A DNA stretch of 64,000 nt from NCBI RefSeq assembly GCF_023276405.1, contig NZ_JALRMO010000001.1, positions 3,596,001-3,660,000 of the forward strand. Reading direction: 5' to 3'. Shown here in pieces: positions 7,713 to 17,163 of the stretch (its first letter is position 1; the number at the start of each line of letters is the position of its first letter). The notes under the pieces were generated by a model, which was not told the DNA's origin, did not search any database, and saw only the letters and a program-made list of their open reading frames with translations. Position numbers and translations under genes: made by a program. This stretch comes from Paenibacillus hamazuiensis. Its GTDB lineage: Bacteria; Bacillota; Bacilli; Paenibacillales; NBRC-103111.

Positions 7713-9053
7713 TCATTTTTTATCGGCGGGCGCGGCGCCGGCAGGCGCATTACCGCCAGGCACCGCACCGGCCGGCTGAGCCGGAGCGGCCTCCTGCACT
7801 TGAACTTTATCCTTATCCTTCAGCTGATGCTGCCCGGAGGTGACGAGCATTTCGCTTTCCTTCACGCCGGAGAGAACCTCTTGATATGTATCGTTCAAGC
7901 GGCCCAACTCGACCTTGCGCCTCTCTACCTGATCACCGACAAGGACGAAGACAAACGTTTCTCCGCCTTCGCGGACCACGCTCAGCGTAGGCACCGTCAC
8001 GACCACCTGATCCTGCTCCTCCGCCAGCAGCACCTGGGCTTTCATGCCGGGCTTCAGCTTCCGGTCAGGGTTCGCGACTTCCAGCTCCAGCGAGTAGGAT
8101 TTTGTCGCGGCGCTCATCACATCGGCCAAATAGTTCACCTTTGCTTTGGTCTTCTCGATCGTTCCGGGGATGTAGAAGGTCAGCTCCTGCTTGCCGCGGA
8201 TCATCGCCGCCGCATCCTCGGTCAGCTCCGCTTTGATTTTGATCGGGTCGAGCTGCTGGATTTGCGCCGCCTTGAAGCCTGCCTGCAGCGTCATGCCGTT
8301 TTCGATCGGCAAATCGGTAAGCACGCCGCTCACGCTTGCTTTGACTTCCATATTCTCCAGCGTGCGTTCAATTTCGCGCAGGCTGACATTCGCCGTCTGC
8401 AAAGCTTGCTCCAGCGCCGCCAGCGAGTTCGTGCTCTCCAGCGTCTTCAGCTTGCTGCGGTTTGTCTCCAAATCGAGACGCTGATTGTTGAGCGACGTTT
8501 CGGCAGTCTCCAGCTGGTTTTTGGTAACGAGTCCCTGATCGTAATCGTTGCGCATCTTGTTGTAATTTTTCTCGGCGTCCTTCAGCGCCGCTTCCTGCTT
8601 CGCGATGCCGTTCTTCAGCTCCTTCTTGCTGTCCTCGAGTTCCTCCCGCGCCTTGACAAGCTGCTGCTGGGTACCGGCGATCGTAACCTGGGCTTTATCT
8701 TTGGAAATCAGCACATCTGTCGGATCCATTCGGAAGATGATTTCGCCCTTCTGAACCGCATCTCCGCGTTTTTTCAATATCTCCTGCACGTCGCCGCCCG
8801 CTTTGGTGAGCACGTCCACCTGCAGCGACGAAACGACGTCGGCCACCTGCTCCAAAGGCTGGCCTATGCTTCTCTTTTCTATCTTCGATACCTTCACCGC
8901 TTTGACCTGCTGCGTTTCACCGGCGGCCTGAGCCGCTTGCGCCGGCTTTGTTTCGGGCTGTGCGGAACAGCCCGAAATCAAGGCGGCGCTGATGACGACC
9001 GCTCCGGTCAGCTTGGCGCCTTTTTGCACGGATTGCATTAATAACAGCTTCAT
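7713..9053 (-). CDS. RND efflux adaptor, lipoprotein (HlyD/MFP family)
   Basis: This 446-residue membrane-fusion protein has a lipobox (LISGC, Cys29). It also has a lipoyl half-motif (VDVLTKAGGDVQEILKKRGD), a long coiled-coil hairpin at about residues 110-220, a second lipoyl half, and beta-barrel and membrane-proximal domains. The C-terminal tail is Ala/Pro rich. In Gram-positive bacteria such proteins sit on the outer face of the membrane and work with RND pumps. AAGGAGAAAGG precedes the start. It lies 57 bases after the RND transporter gene and 19 bases before the secreted protein, in one operon. The exported substrate is unknown. Confidence 0.9.
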   Translation of the reverse strand: MKLLLMQSVQKGAKLTGAVVISAALISGCSAQPETKPAQAAQAAGETQQVKAVKVSKIEKRSIGQPLEQVADVVSSLQVDVLTKAGGDVQEILKKRGDAVQKGEIIFRMDPTDVLISKDKAQVTIAGTQQQLVKAREELEDSKKELKNGIAKQEAALKDAEKNYNKMRNDYDQGLVTKNQLETAETSLNNQRLDLETNRSKLKTLESTNSLAALEQALQTANVSLREIERTLENMEVKASVSGVLTDLPIENGMTLQAGFKAAQIQQLDPIKIKAELTEDAAAMIRGKQELTFYIPGTIEKTKAKVNYLADVMSAATKSYSLELEVANPDRKLKPGMKAQVLLAEEQDQVVVTVPTLSVVREGGETFVFVLVGDQVERRKVELGRLNDTYQEVLSGVKESEMLVTSGQHQLKDKDKVQVQEAAPAQPAGAVPGGNAPAGAAPADKK

Positions 9054-9110
9054 TTAACCTTTCTCCTTTTCCTTATCTCGGATTAATAGCCGTTTCTTTC
9101 AGCGTAGCGG

Positions 9111-12100
9111 TCAATGCACGACGGAGGTGCTTCCGGAGTCCGCCATAACGGCTTTGTTTCTTTTGAACAAACGGGAGACGCGCACTTTCATCCGCTCGAT
9201 TACCTCATAGATAACAGGCACCACGATGAGGGTCAAAATGGTGGAGGTGGTCAGGCCCCCGATAACGACTACCGCAAGCCCCTTGGAAATAAGCGCTCCT
9301 TCGGATGCGCCCAGCGCCAGAGGAAGCTGAGAAAAGATCGTCGCGCCCGCCGTCATAATGATCGGACGAAGACGCGTCATTCCCGCCTCGATCAAAGCCT
9401 CCTGCACGCCGGCTCCCTCCTCGCGCAGCTGCTGCACCCGGTCGATCAATACGATCGCGTTCGTTACGACAATCCCGATCAGCATGAGGAATCCGATCAA
9501 GGATGTGATGTTGATCGATTCCCGGGCGACGAAAAGCCCGATAAACCCACCGATCGCAGCCAGCGGAAGCGAGAACATGATGACAAAGGGCGCGCTCGCA
9601 TTGCCGAAGGCGATAACCATTACCAGATAAACGATCATGATCGCGGCGCCCATCGCAACGACCATCTGGCCGAAGCTTTCCTGAATGTCCTCGTTGACCC
9701 CTTGCACCGAAGTGCGGACGCCGCTCGGAAGCTCGATGGTCTTCAGCGCAGCGCCCACCTTGGCGCTCACGCCGCCTTTATCTTTGCTGTCGATTTTAGC
9801 GGTGATTTTCACGTACTGCTGCTGCATTTCCCGAGTGATGGACGCAGGCGCGTCGACTTGATGCACTTTGGCCACTTCGTTCAAGCTGACCGTCTGGCCG
9901 ACCGGCGTGTCAATCCGGATTTTCCCGATCTCTTCCAGCGAATTGGTGTATTCCTTGTCGACCATAATTTTCGTAACGTAGCTGACGTTATCGAACCTGA
10001 TTTCGCCGATTTCGTTTTCCGAAAGCCACTGATTGACGGTTTGTGTGATTTGGGCCGAAGACAACCCGTACAGCCGGGCTTTGTTTTGGTCCACGCTCAC
10101 GTTGATTTGCAGCTTCTTCTCACTCAAATTATCCTTGATTTCCCTTAGCTCAGGGAACTCCTCCATCTTTTTGCGGACCAAGCCCACCGCGTCGATCAGC
10201 TGATTCAGATCTTCTCCCTTAAGCAAGTAAGCAAAATCTTCGCCGCTGCCCCCCGACATGGACTCGGACAACAGTTTGCCCTCCACCTCCGAGCCCTGCG
10301 GCACCATATACTTGATCTTGTCGGTATAGTCTGCGGCCGCCTTTTTGGCATCCACCGACTCCGTGACGGAGGTCATGATCATCGCCCGGTAATCGGTGCG
10401 CTCCCCGCTTGTGTTGTTTTGGTCGTAACCGACCATCGATTCGTAATACTCGAACACCGGCTCGCCGGACGGCGTTTTCTCTTGACCGAACATCGCCTCG
10501 ATTTCTTTGACCTTCAGGTCCATCGATTCGAAGGACGTTTCGCGAGGCAGCTTCAGCGTAAACTGAATTTGCTTGTCGGTCGCGCTCTCCGGCATAAAAG
10601 ACGAGGCGAGAAACGGCACCGTACCCCCGATGGACAATACAAAGATGAGGAAAGAAGCGATAATCACCTTAATCGGGTTGCGCAAACAAAAAGCTAAAAA
10701 CGCCTTATATTTCATCGAAAACTTGCCGTTCGCCGTTTCGTCGTGATGCTTGATATTGCGGCTGCCGAGCACCAAAAGTTTCGCCAGCATCGGAATGACC
10801 GTGAGCGCCACGATGAGCGACGCCAGCAGCGCCACAACCAGCGTAATTGCGAACGGACGGAAAATGTCTCCGAGTATCCCGCCGACAAACGCGATCGGTA
10901 TGAACACGCCCGCCGTCGTAATGGTCGAGGAAGTGATAGCCGAAGCAACCCGGGCCGTTGCCAGCTTGATCACCGACTCGTCCCGCTGCTGCGCTTTCTG
11001 AAGCTCGGTATAAATGTTCTCGATAACGACGATACTGTCGTCCACGACCCGCCCGACGGCGATCGTGAGGCCCCCCAGCGTCATGATGTTCAGCGTCAAA
11101 TCGAGCGAAGCCATGATACATAAGGTGATCAAAATCGACAGCGGAATCGACACGAGCACGATCAAGGTCATGCGCACGTTCCGCAAAAACAGCAGGATCA
11201 TGACGGAAGCGAGAATCGCCCCCAAGGCGCCTTCCTTCAGCATGCCGTTAATCGATTTCTTAATATCGGTCGCCGAATTGTAAACCGTCGTAAATTGGAT
11301 ATTCGGATAATCTTTCTCCCATCCGGCAATGAGCTTCTCGACCTGGTTCGAAAACTCCACCGTATTCGCGTCCTTCGCTTTGTACAGTGTCACCCCGATG
11401 GCCGGCTCGTTGTTCAAACGGGTGATATACTCCGAATCGTAGATGGCCTCAACCTTGGAAATTTGCTTCAGCAGCACCGTCTGACCTGCCGATGTCGTCA
11501 GCTTCATATTTTCCAGGTTGTAGATCGTATTCAGATCGCTCTCGACCCGCACGGATTGGCTCGTTCCGTTTAATTCCGCCTTACCCGCGGGACTTGTGGC
11601 GATTGCGGTCTGAATGCTTTGCGTAACTCCCGCCGGAGTCAGTCCGTAAGTATTAAGCGCGCGAATGTCCAGCTTCAGCTTCAGCGTCGCTTCCTGCTCG
11701 CCGACGGAATCGACATGGTCGATGCCGTCCATCGCGCTAAGCGTCGGCTCGATGACATCTTTATATATCCGGTTTAACTCTTCATGGTTCGTATTGCCCT
11801 TGCCGTGCATGGCGGCGAAATAAACCGGGAAATCGTTGCTGCCGAATTTGGATACCTTCGGTTTGCTTGCTCCCGCGGGAAGCTTCACATCGGAGATCGC
11901 CGCCTCGATATCGTCCTTGGCGTCGTCAGGGCTGCGCCCGTTCACAAGCTGCACGGTGATTGCCGAGAACGTATCGCTGGATGTCGAGTCGAGCTTTTTC
12001 AGCCCCTCGATCCCGACGATGCGCTTCTCCAGCTTCTTGGTCACATCCTCCATGACGTCCTTGGGCGTCGCGGGATAGACCGTCGATACGAACACGACCG

Positions 12101-12230
12101 GCAGCGAAATGTCCGGCATGTTCTCCTGCTTCAGCGTCGTCGCGGAGAAACTGCCTGCGATAAACAGTATGGCGCTGATGATAATGATGGCCGCTACGTT
12201 TTTCAAAGAAAAGCGGGTTAATGAGTTCAT
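9111..12230 (-). CDS. RND family efflux transporter (AcrB/SwrC-like)
   Basis: This 1039-residue inner-membrane pump has the standard plan: TM1 (residues about 10-28), a large extracellular loop, six TM helices, a second loop, and five more TM helices. The proton-relay motif reads VGRVVDDSIVVIENI with the paired Asp. It is closest in plan to SwrC, which exports surfactin in Bacillus, but the true substrate is not known. AAGGAGTAGAGAG precedes the ATG. It follows a MarR-like regulator gene by 68 bases and precedes its lipoprotein adaptor. A second, divergent RND transporter lies at 47921-51076. Confidence 0.93.
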   Translation of the reverse strand: MNSLTRFSLKNVAAIIIISAILFIAGSFSATTLKQENMPDISLPVVFVSTVYPATPKDVMEDVTKKLEKRIVGIEGLKKLDSTSSDTFSAITVQLVNGRSPDDAKDDIEAAISDVKLPAGASKPKVSKFGSNDFPVYFAAMHGKGNTNHEELNRIYKDVIEPTLSAMDGIDHVDSVGEQEATLKLKLDIRALNTYGLTPAGVTQSIQTAIATSPAGKAELNGTSQSVRVESDLNTIYNLENMKLTTSAGQTVLLKQISKVEAIYDSEYITRLNNEPAIGVTLYKAKDANTVEFSNQVEKLIAGWEKDYPNIQFTTVYNSATDIKKSINGMLKEGALGAILASVMILLFLRNVRMTLIVLVSIPLSILITLCIMASLDLTLNIMTLGGLTIAVGRVVDDSIVVIENIYTELQKAQQRDESVIKLATARVASAITSSTITTAGVFIPIAFVGGILGDIFRPFAITLVVALLASLIVALTVIPMLAKLLVLGSRNIKHHDETANGKFSMKYKAFLAFCLRNPIKVIIASFLIFVLSIGGTVPFLASSFMPESATDKQIQFTLKLPRETSFESMDLKVKEIEAMFGQEKTPSGEPVFEYYESMVGYDQNNTSGERTDYRAMIMTSVTESVDAKKAAADYTDKIKYMVPQGSEVEGKLLSESMSGGSGEDFAYLLKGEDLNQLIDAVGLVRKKMEEFPELREIKDNLSEKKLQINVSVDQNKARLYGLSSAQITQTVNQWLSENEIGEIRFDNVSYVTKIMVDKEYTNSLEEIGKIRIDTPVGQTVSLNEVAKVHQVDAPASITREMQQQYVKITAKIDSKDKGGVSAKVGAALKTIELPSGVRTSVQGVNEDIQESFGQMVVAMGAAIMIVYLVMVIAFGNASAPFVIMFSLPLAAIGGFIGLFVARESINITSLIGFLMLIGIVVTNAIVLIDRVQQLREEGAGVQEALIEAGMTRLRPIIMTAGATIFSQLPLALGASEGALISKGLAVVVIGGLTTSTILTLIVVPVIYEVIERMKVRVSRLFKRNKAVMADSGSTSVVH

Positions 12231-12298
12231 CTCTCTACTCCTTATCTGAAAATCCTAAACTCGCGGCGTCCGCCTGCAGCCCATGCGAAACATGAGCT

Positions 12299-12802
12299 TC
12301 AGCCATGACGCTGCCTCCATTCTTCCTCCAATCCTTGAAGCCGCTTTGCAACGAGACCGTACAAATCGGAAAGCTCGGCGTATCTGCGTTCAAATACGCT
12401 TAGGGACTCCTGCTCGTCGGACTGCAGTCCCTTAAGCCCGGACAGCAGACTAAGCGTCTGATCCAGCGATTCTCTCACCTTTTGCATTTCCAGCATTTTG
12501 GCGCGAAGGATGGTCACGCACAGATCGTCCGATATGTAGTAGTAGTCCCGGCGATCGTTTTTGTTCGCCGCCTTGAAGCACAAGGCCATGCGCTCCATCG
12601 CCCGCACCTGAACGCTGACCGCGGCTTTCGATACCCCGAGCCTGCCCGCGATTTCCTGCAAGCATAAAGGACCCGGAGCGAACAGCAGCAGGGTAAAAAT
12701 TTTTCCGACAAGCGGACTGTACCCGTGTTCCTCAAACAAAAGTGACATATACTGCGTTACAAAAACTTGAAATTCTGTAAAGTTCTCTGGGTTTTGTCTC
12801 AT
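12299..12802 (-). CDS. MarR/GbsR-type transcriptional regulator
   Basis: This 167-residue protein has a winged helix at about residues 45-105 (LCLQEIAGRLGVSKAAVSVQ as recognition region, NDRRDYYYI as wing) and a helical C-terminus for dimerisation. GbsR-type regulators of this size often control transport or osmolyte genes. GGGGAG precedes the ATG. It is the first gene of the RND operon, whose promoter (12856-12884) overlaps a palindromic operator, so the operon seems to have two regulators: this protein and the divergent TetR protein. Confidence 0.85.
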   Translation of the reverse strand: MRQNPENFTEFQVFVTQYMSLLFEEHGYSPLVGKIFTLLLFAPGPLCLQEIAGRLGVSKAAVSVQVRAMERMALCFKAANKNDRRDYYYISDDLCVTILRAKMLEMQKVRESLDQTLSLLSGLKGLQSDEQESLSVFERRYAELSDLYGLVAKRLQGLEEEWRQRHG

Positions 12803-12855
12803 ATCAACTCCCCGTTCATTTATGTAATATCGTTGCTGACGGTGTTAACGATACC

Positions 12856-12884
12856 CCTATATTTCAAAATGACCAGTCGGTCAA
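12856..12884 (-). promoter_or_regulatory. Promoter of the MarR-RND operon
   Basis: On the minus strand TTGACC is followed after 17 bases by TATAGG. The -35 element lies inside the palindromic operator at 12870-12883, so a bound repressor would block RNA polymerase. Confidence 0.75.
12870..12883. promoter_or_regulatory. Palindromic operator 1 (TetR-type)
   Basis: TGACCAGTCGGTCA is an imperfect palindrome (TGACC...GGTCA arms) of the kind bound by TetR-family dimers. It overlaps the -35 box of the MarR-RND operon. A near-identical copy lies 87 bases away at 12957-12970. Confidence 0.75.
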
Positions 12885-12956
12885 TATGTAATATAATCCA
12901 ATTAACAGCTTATATCAACAGTTTTTTGAAATAATTAATAAAAAAGCAAGAATTAA

Positions 12957-12970
12957 TGACCGGTCGGTCA
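12957..12970. promoter_or_regulatory. Palindromic operator 2 (TetR-type)
   Basis: TGACCGGTCGGTCA differs from operator 1 at one position and has the same TGACC/GGTCA arms. It ends 5 bases upstream of the -35 box of the tetR promoter, fitting autoregulation and joint control of the divergent genes. Confidence 0.75.
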
Positions 12971-12975
12971 CATTC

Positions 12976-13004
12976 TTGACGAAATATTTGCTACCGTATA
13001 CAAT
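12976..13004 (+). promoter_or_regulatory. Promoter of the tetR-type gene
   Basis: TTGACG is followed after 17 bases by TACAAT, about 60 bases upstream of the TetR start and next to operator 2. Confidence 0.75.
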
Positions 13005-13064
13005 GTCCTTAAACATCTTGCTGCTCTTCGGCAAGCATGAACCCATTAGGACGTGAATCTGCGC

Positions 13065-13946
13065 ATGAATGACAAAAAAACGCAACTGATCCTCGCTGCC
13101 ATGAAGCTGTTCGGCGAACGCGACTACCATACCGCTTCGGTACAGGATATCGTGAGCCTGGCCGGCGTATCCAAAGGCGCCTTTTATCAATATTTTCAGT
13201 CCAAAGAAGAGCTTCTTCTGTCCATTTTCAAGCACTATTTCGACCGCATCGGCCAAGGGTTGCGGGAATTGTTGTCCGATTCCTCCCTGGATCCGAGAGA
13301 AGTGCTTATTCGCGGCATTCGTCTGCAATGCCAGTCCATCCTCGAAAACCAGGATTTTCTCTGCATGATGGTCAAAGGGATCGCTTTTACGGAAAAATCC
13401 ATCAGCGAGCTGATGGCCCAAGGATCCGTCGAACATCTTCAATGGCTTCAGGAGCGTATCGTTGCATTGTACGGACCGGAACTGGAAGCGCATTCTATGG
13501 ACTGTGCAGCCATGCTCGCCGGCTACATGAAGGAATACTTCTTCTTAAACATCTTTTTCCAGTATCCGATAGACAGCGCCAAGCTTTCCGAATATTTGGC
13601 GGCCCGGCTGGACGATCTGGTATCCGGCATTCGCCGAAGCCGGCCCGCTCCTCTTCTTGAAACGTCCCTAGGGCGAGTCTTACTCACCGGGAAGGGCGGC
13701 GATCCCGGCGTCCTGGCAGCGAACACCGAGCGCATTCGTTCCGTCATCCGCACTCAAATCGGCGATGAACGGACCGTCAGCGCGATGCTGCAATCGCTCG
13801 ATACCATCGAAGAAGAATTAAACAAAGAGCACGGCAACGAAATTATCGTTCGGGGGATGTACAGCTACCTGCTCTCCCTGGCGAAGGAAAATCAACCTCT
13901 TGTCGATCTGCTAAAAACCACGTTCGCCTCGCGAATCGAGGCCTGA
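13065..13946 (+). CDS. TetR/AcrR family transcriptional regulator
   Basis: This is a 293-residue protein if started at ATG 13065; a GTG at 13053 in the same frame would add four residues, and the ribosome site (AGGA) is poorly spaced for both. The N-terminal TetR helix-turn-helix is clear (IVSLAGVSKGAFYQYFQSKE, about residues 27-46). The rest is helical and longer than the usual 190-220 residues, so there may be an extra C-terminal domain from about residue 200. It is divergent from the MarR-RND operon, and the paired operators between them suggest that it represses both and is released by a ligand, perhaps a pump substrate. Confidence 0.88.
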   Translation: MNDKKTQLILAAMKLFGERDYHTASVQDIVSLAGVSKGAFYQYFQSKEELLLSIFKHYFDRIGQGLRELLSDSSLDPREVLIRGIRLQCQSILENQDFLCMMVKGIAFTEKSISELMAQGSVEHLQWLQERIVALYGPELEAHSMDCAAMLAGYMKEYFFLNIFFQYPIDSAKLSEYLAARLDDLVSGIRRSRPAPLLETSLGRVLLTGKGGDPGVLAANTERIRSVIRTQIGDERTVSAMLQSLDTIEEELNKEHGNEIIVRGMYSYLLSLAKENQPLVDLLKTTFASRIEA

Positions 13947-13967
13947 CCGGATAAACGTGCCAAATAG

Positions 13968-14010
13968 GCCCGCAGAAGGAGCGACTCCTTGCCTGCGGGC
14001 TTGTTTCGTT
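13968..14010 (+). terminator. Terminator after the tetR-type gene
   Basis: The stem GCCCGCAG/CTGCGGGC with an inner AGGAG/CTCCT stem lies 20 bases past the stop. The following T stretch is interrupted. It may also serve the convergent comEC gene. Confidence 0.6.
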
Positions 14011-14096
14011 CGCCCCGCTCCGCCGTTACGTTTCCCATGCAACCGCCTCGGTCACGGCCACAAACTCCCGTCCGGCGGAGTTGAAATCGATTGCCG

Positions 14097-16730
14097 TCAG
14101 CGGGGAAATTTAGTCCGTACATGCACGTCTCCGTCGCGGACCTTCATCTGCACTTCGCCTTGCACATCGGTGCGTAACACGCCCACTTTCCTTTCCTCCA
14201 GCCTGCCGAGCACCGTCGGATGCGGATGTCCGTACGTATTGCGCTGTCCGACGGAAATAACCGCATGTTTTGGCTTCCAGGCGTCCAGCCAGTCGGCGGT
14301 TGTTGAGGTCTTGCTGCCGTGGTGCGCCACTTTCAGCACGTCGATCGCGGTAAAAGCACCGCTGCTGCTATCGACGCCCCCGGGAAAATCCGCAGCGCCG
14401 ATCTCTGTGCGGCCTGCACCCACTTCTCCGCCGTCACCCCCGCTTTTGCTTCCGGTTTCACGGACGCGCTTCCCCTCAGCAGCTTCCGAAACGCTGCTCA
14501 GCACCTCGCTCTCCGCCGTCGCCTCCATGTCCCCGGTGAACAGCCAATTCGTTCCGTCCATCTCCATCCGGAAAACAACTGAACGGTTGTTTTGTTCTTT
14601 TTCCAGCACAATCGGCTGCTCGCCGCCGTACGGGTACAAAACATGCAGCGCCGTCTTCGCGTCGATCTCAAGTTTTTGTCCCGCGCGGACGGCTATGAGC
14701 TTGACTCCCTTGTCCAGCGCTGTACGAAACAGCTTTTCCACCGCGGGGGAAGGCTTGAGCGTGCCGTTAAACAGCAGCGCCGAAACCGGAATTTCCTCCA
14801 GCACGGCCTGCAGCCCGCCGCAATGGTCGGCATCCTCGTGAGTCAAAATGACATAGTCGAGCCGGTGAACGCCGCGCTGCTTGAGAAGCGGAACGACGAG
14901 CTTGCGGCCCACCTCGAAAGGGTCCTTCCGTTCCTTCCACTCCTCTCCCGGTTTGCGAAAAACAAGCGTTCCTCCACCGTCTATCAGCAGCCGGGCTCCG
15001 CTTTCCGGCGTGCGGACGAGGATGCTGTCTCCTTGCCCGACATCGAGAAAATCGACCTCGCCGTCCCTGGCCCATCGCTGCGGATCGTAGCCATGCCAAA
15101 GCAGCGCCGCCAGCACAGCCGAGGCGACAAGCGGGACAAGCTTCCCGCCGCGGGATCGGCTCTGCACACCCAAATAGGGCGGCAAATATTGGGCGGATTC
15201 GCTTAGGCGCTCGAGCAGCGATTTCATCAGCAAGGCAAGAGATGCGTAATAAAGCGCCATCCACATGACGCTCGGCGTCGGCCATAACGTTTGCGCCCAA
15301 TCCCAGTGACCGAGCCATTCCACGCAGCGGAAAATCATGTCGTTCAGCACGGCGAGCATGCGGCCGAGCCATCCGCCCGCCCACGGCCATGCGATACCGG
15401 CGATCATAGCCACCGTGCCGGCCGGCATGACCGCCAGGCTGAACACGGGAACGAGGCAAAGATTGGCGAGCAGCGACAGCAGCGACAATTGATTGAAGTA
15501 ATAGATGGACACTGGGAACGCGATCAGCTGCGACATCACCGTGATCGATAAGGCGTCCCGCAGCATCGTTTGGCGGATCGGCATAAGCCGGTTCATCGCC
15601 GGCACGCCGACGATCAGCCCGATCGTCACGAGAAACGACAGCTGGAAGCTGACGTCAAACAAATAATACGGCTCCCACAGCAGCATGATCAGCCCGACCA
15701 GCATGACGGAATGCAGCCCGTCCTTCAAAATGTGGCGATACGCCGCGTAGAGCGCGATCATGCCCATCAGCCCCGCCCGGACGATCGAAGGCGAGGCTCC
15801 GGTCATCGCGATGTATAGCGGTAGCAGCGCAATGCAGGTAAGCAGTCGCGTTTCCTGCGTCAAGCCGAACCGGCCGAGAATCCACATCACGCACCCAACG
15901 AAAATGGCGACGTTCAAACCGGAAATCGCCAGTATGTGCGTGAGGCCGAGGCGCGAAAACTGTCTGAACTGCTCCGGATCCATATCGTCCGTCATGCCGA
16001 TCAGCATGCCTTTCATAAAACCGGCCTGCTCCGCCGGAAACACCCGCTCTACCGCTTCCCCGAGAAAGCCGCGGAACTGATCGTTCCAGCGCAGCACATG
16101 AACGAGGCCAATACGCTCGGGCGGCGATACGGCTGCCTGTGAAGCACCTTTCACCTGAATAAGCCAATGAATATGCTGGCGATGCAAATATTCGCGGTAA
16201 TCGAAACCGCCGAAATTTCTCGCCTCCTGCGGCAGCCGCAGCGTCCCGGCCAGCTCGATCCGATCTCCCCGCCGCCAGCCGGCAGCGACGCTCTGCTCGC
16301 TTTGCTCGAGCAGTCTGACGTTGATCTGGAACCTCTCTGCGGGCTCATCCCCCCGCCCAGCCGTTTCGGCGGCTTCTGCTTCCGATCCGGCGAACAAATT
16401 TCCTTTTACGATCAACGACGCCTTATCCCCGTCCACCTCGACAACGGAAGCGACGGTTCCATGCAGCCGAACCTCTTGTTCCGCCAGCTGCAAGGGCACG
16501 TGGGAAACGTTGCGATGTTCGGCCTCGCCGAAATATCCGGCTCCCGCCCCCATAAGAAGCAGGCCGCAAATCCACCATTTGCCCGGCACACGCATAGTCC
16601 ATACAACGATGATCGCAATGCCGCACAGCAGGCTTGCATAAAGCGTCAGCAGTGGCAGCGGGCACCGCCAGGCCAACACGTACCCGGCAATCCAAAATAT
16701 GCATACGGCCACGACCGGCCTGGTTGACAT
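14097..16730 (-). CDS. comEC: ComEC/Rec2 DNA uptake channel protein
   Basis: This 877-residue polytopic membrane protein forms the channel for single-stranded DNA entry during natural transformation. It has N-terminal TM helices and a DUF4131-like OB region. The ComEC competence domain follows (GLTHILAISGLNVAIF), and then a C-terminal metallo-beta-lactamase-like domain from about residue 553 (VDFLDVGQGDS, ILTHEDADHCGG, LKVAHHGS). The last domain carries a low-complexity Gly/Ser insertion after the LFTGDMEATAE motif. AAGGAGG precedes the ATG. It lies about 600 bases after comEB, the gap being filled by an intergenic repeat. The length is slightly above the usual 770-800 because of that insertion. 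Confidence 0.93.
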   Translation of the reverse strand: MSTRPVVAVCIFWIAGYVLAWRCPLPLLTLYASLLCGIAIIVVWTMRVPGKWWICGLLLMGAGAGYFGEAEHRNVSHVPLQLAEQEVRLHGTVASVVEVDGDKASLIVKGNLFAGSEAEAAETAGRGDEPAERFQINVRLLEQSEQSVAAGWRRGDRIELAGTLRLPQEARNFGGFDYREYLHRQHIHWLIQVKGASQAAVSPPERIGLVHVLRWNDQFRGFLGEAVERVFPAEQAGFMKGMLIGMTDDMDPEQFRQFSRLGLTHILAISGLNVAIFVGCVMWILGRFGLTQETRLLTCIALLPLYIAMTGASPSIVRAGLMGMIALYAAYRHILKDGLHSVMLVGLIMLLWEPYYLFDVSFQLSFLVTIGLIVGVPAMNRLMPIRQTMLRDALSITVMSQLIAFPVSIYYFNQLSLLSLLANLCLVPVFSLAVMPAGTVAMIAGIAWPWAGGWLGRMLAVLNDMIFRCVEWLGHWDWAQTLWPTPSVMWMALYYASLALLMKSLLERLSESAQYLPPYLGVQSRSRGGKLVPLVASAVLAALLWHGYDPQRWARDGEVDFLDVGQGDSILVRTPESGARLLIDGGGTLVFRKPGEEWKERKDPFEVGRKLVVPLLKQRGVHRLDYVILTHEDADHCGGLQAVLEEIPVSALLFNGTLKPSPAVEKLFRTALDKGVKLIAVRAGQKLEIDAKTALHVLYPYGGEQPIVLEKEQNNRSVVFRMEMDGTNWLFTGDMEATAESEVLSSVSEAAEGKRVRETGSKSGGDGGEVGAGRTEIGAADFPGGVDSSSGAFTAIDVLKVAHHGSKTSTTADWLDAWKPKHAVISVGQRNTYGHPHPTVLGRLEERKVGVLRTDVQGEVQMKVRDGDVHVRTKFPR

Positions 16731-16760
16731 GGGATAACCTCCTTAGAATCGGGGGGCGCC

Positions 16761-16820
16761 GCCCCTAAATCGAGCGGACACCCCCTAAATCGAGCGGACG
16801 CCCCCTAAATCCCCCTGAAG
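16761..16820. repeat. Short 20-bp tandem repeat, about three units
   Basis: Units at 16761-16780 and 16781-16800 differ by two bases (core CCCCTAAATCGAGCGGAC). A third unit at 16801-16820 keeps only the first half. It abuts the composite palindromic repeat downstream. Confidence 0.7.
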
Positions 16821-17041
16821 GGGGACCCCAGGCGCTCGGGCGCCCTGGACCCGCCCGGTGGAGGGAATGCTCGCTGCTAGTTCGCGTTTGTCGGGAATCG
16901 ATTTTTTGCTTTCAGGCAAAAAATCGGATACCCGACACGCTTTACATTGGGAGTGGGGTGCTGGGAGCTGCTGTGTGCCTCGGGCTCGCGTTTGTCCGCC
17001 ATCGTTTTGCTCGCGCAAAACCGATGGCGAACACGCTTTAC
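16807..17041. repeat. Composite intergenic palindrome repeat, copy 1
   Basis: Between comEC and comEB lies a noncoding element with two different hairpins: unit A (16878-16945, arms GTCGGG...TTTTTTGC and GCAAAAAA...CCCGAC) and unit B (16986-17041, arms 16994-17010 and 17015-17032). Both are framed by TCGCGTT and ACGCTTTAC. A GC-rich left flank carries CCCCC/GGGGG and GGCGC/GCGCC palindromes. The same arrangement recurs at 54279-54817 with the same unit lengths (68 and 56 bp) and nearly the same spacing. Short open frames here are chance frames. Confidence 0.8.
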
Positions 17042-17112
17042 ATTTGGTGCGAACGTTCGTAAACCTCCCTCCCTACTACGCCCGATCAAAGGTGTAAAAA
17101 TGAGAGATTATA

Positions 17113-17163
17113 CAACACAAAAAACCTCTACCATCCGCAGCTTGGCTGCAAATGATAGAGGTT
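17113..17163 (-). terminator. Terminator of comEB
   Basis: On the minus strand a 12-bp stem (AACCTCTATCAT with ATGGTAGAGGTT) encloses an inner GCAGC/GCTGC stem and is followed by TTTT. It lies about 175 bases after the comEB stop. Confidence 0.8.
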
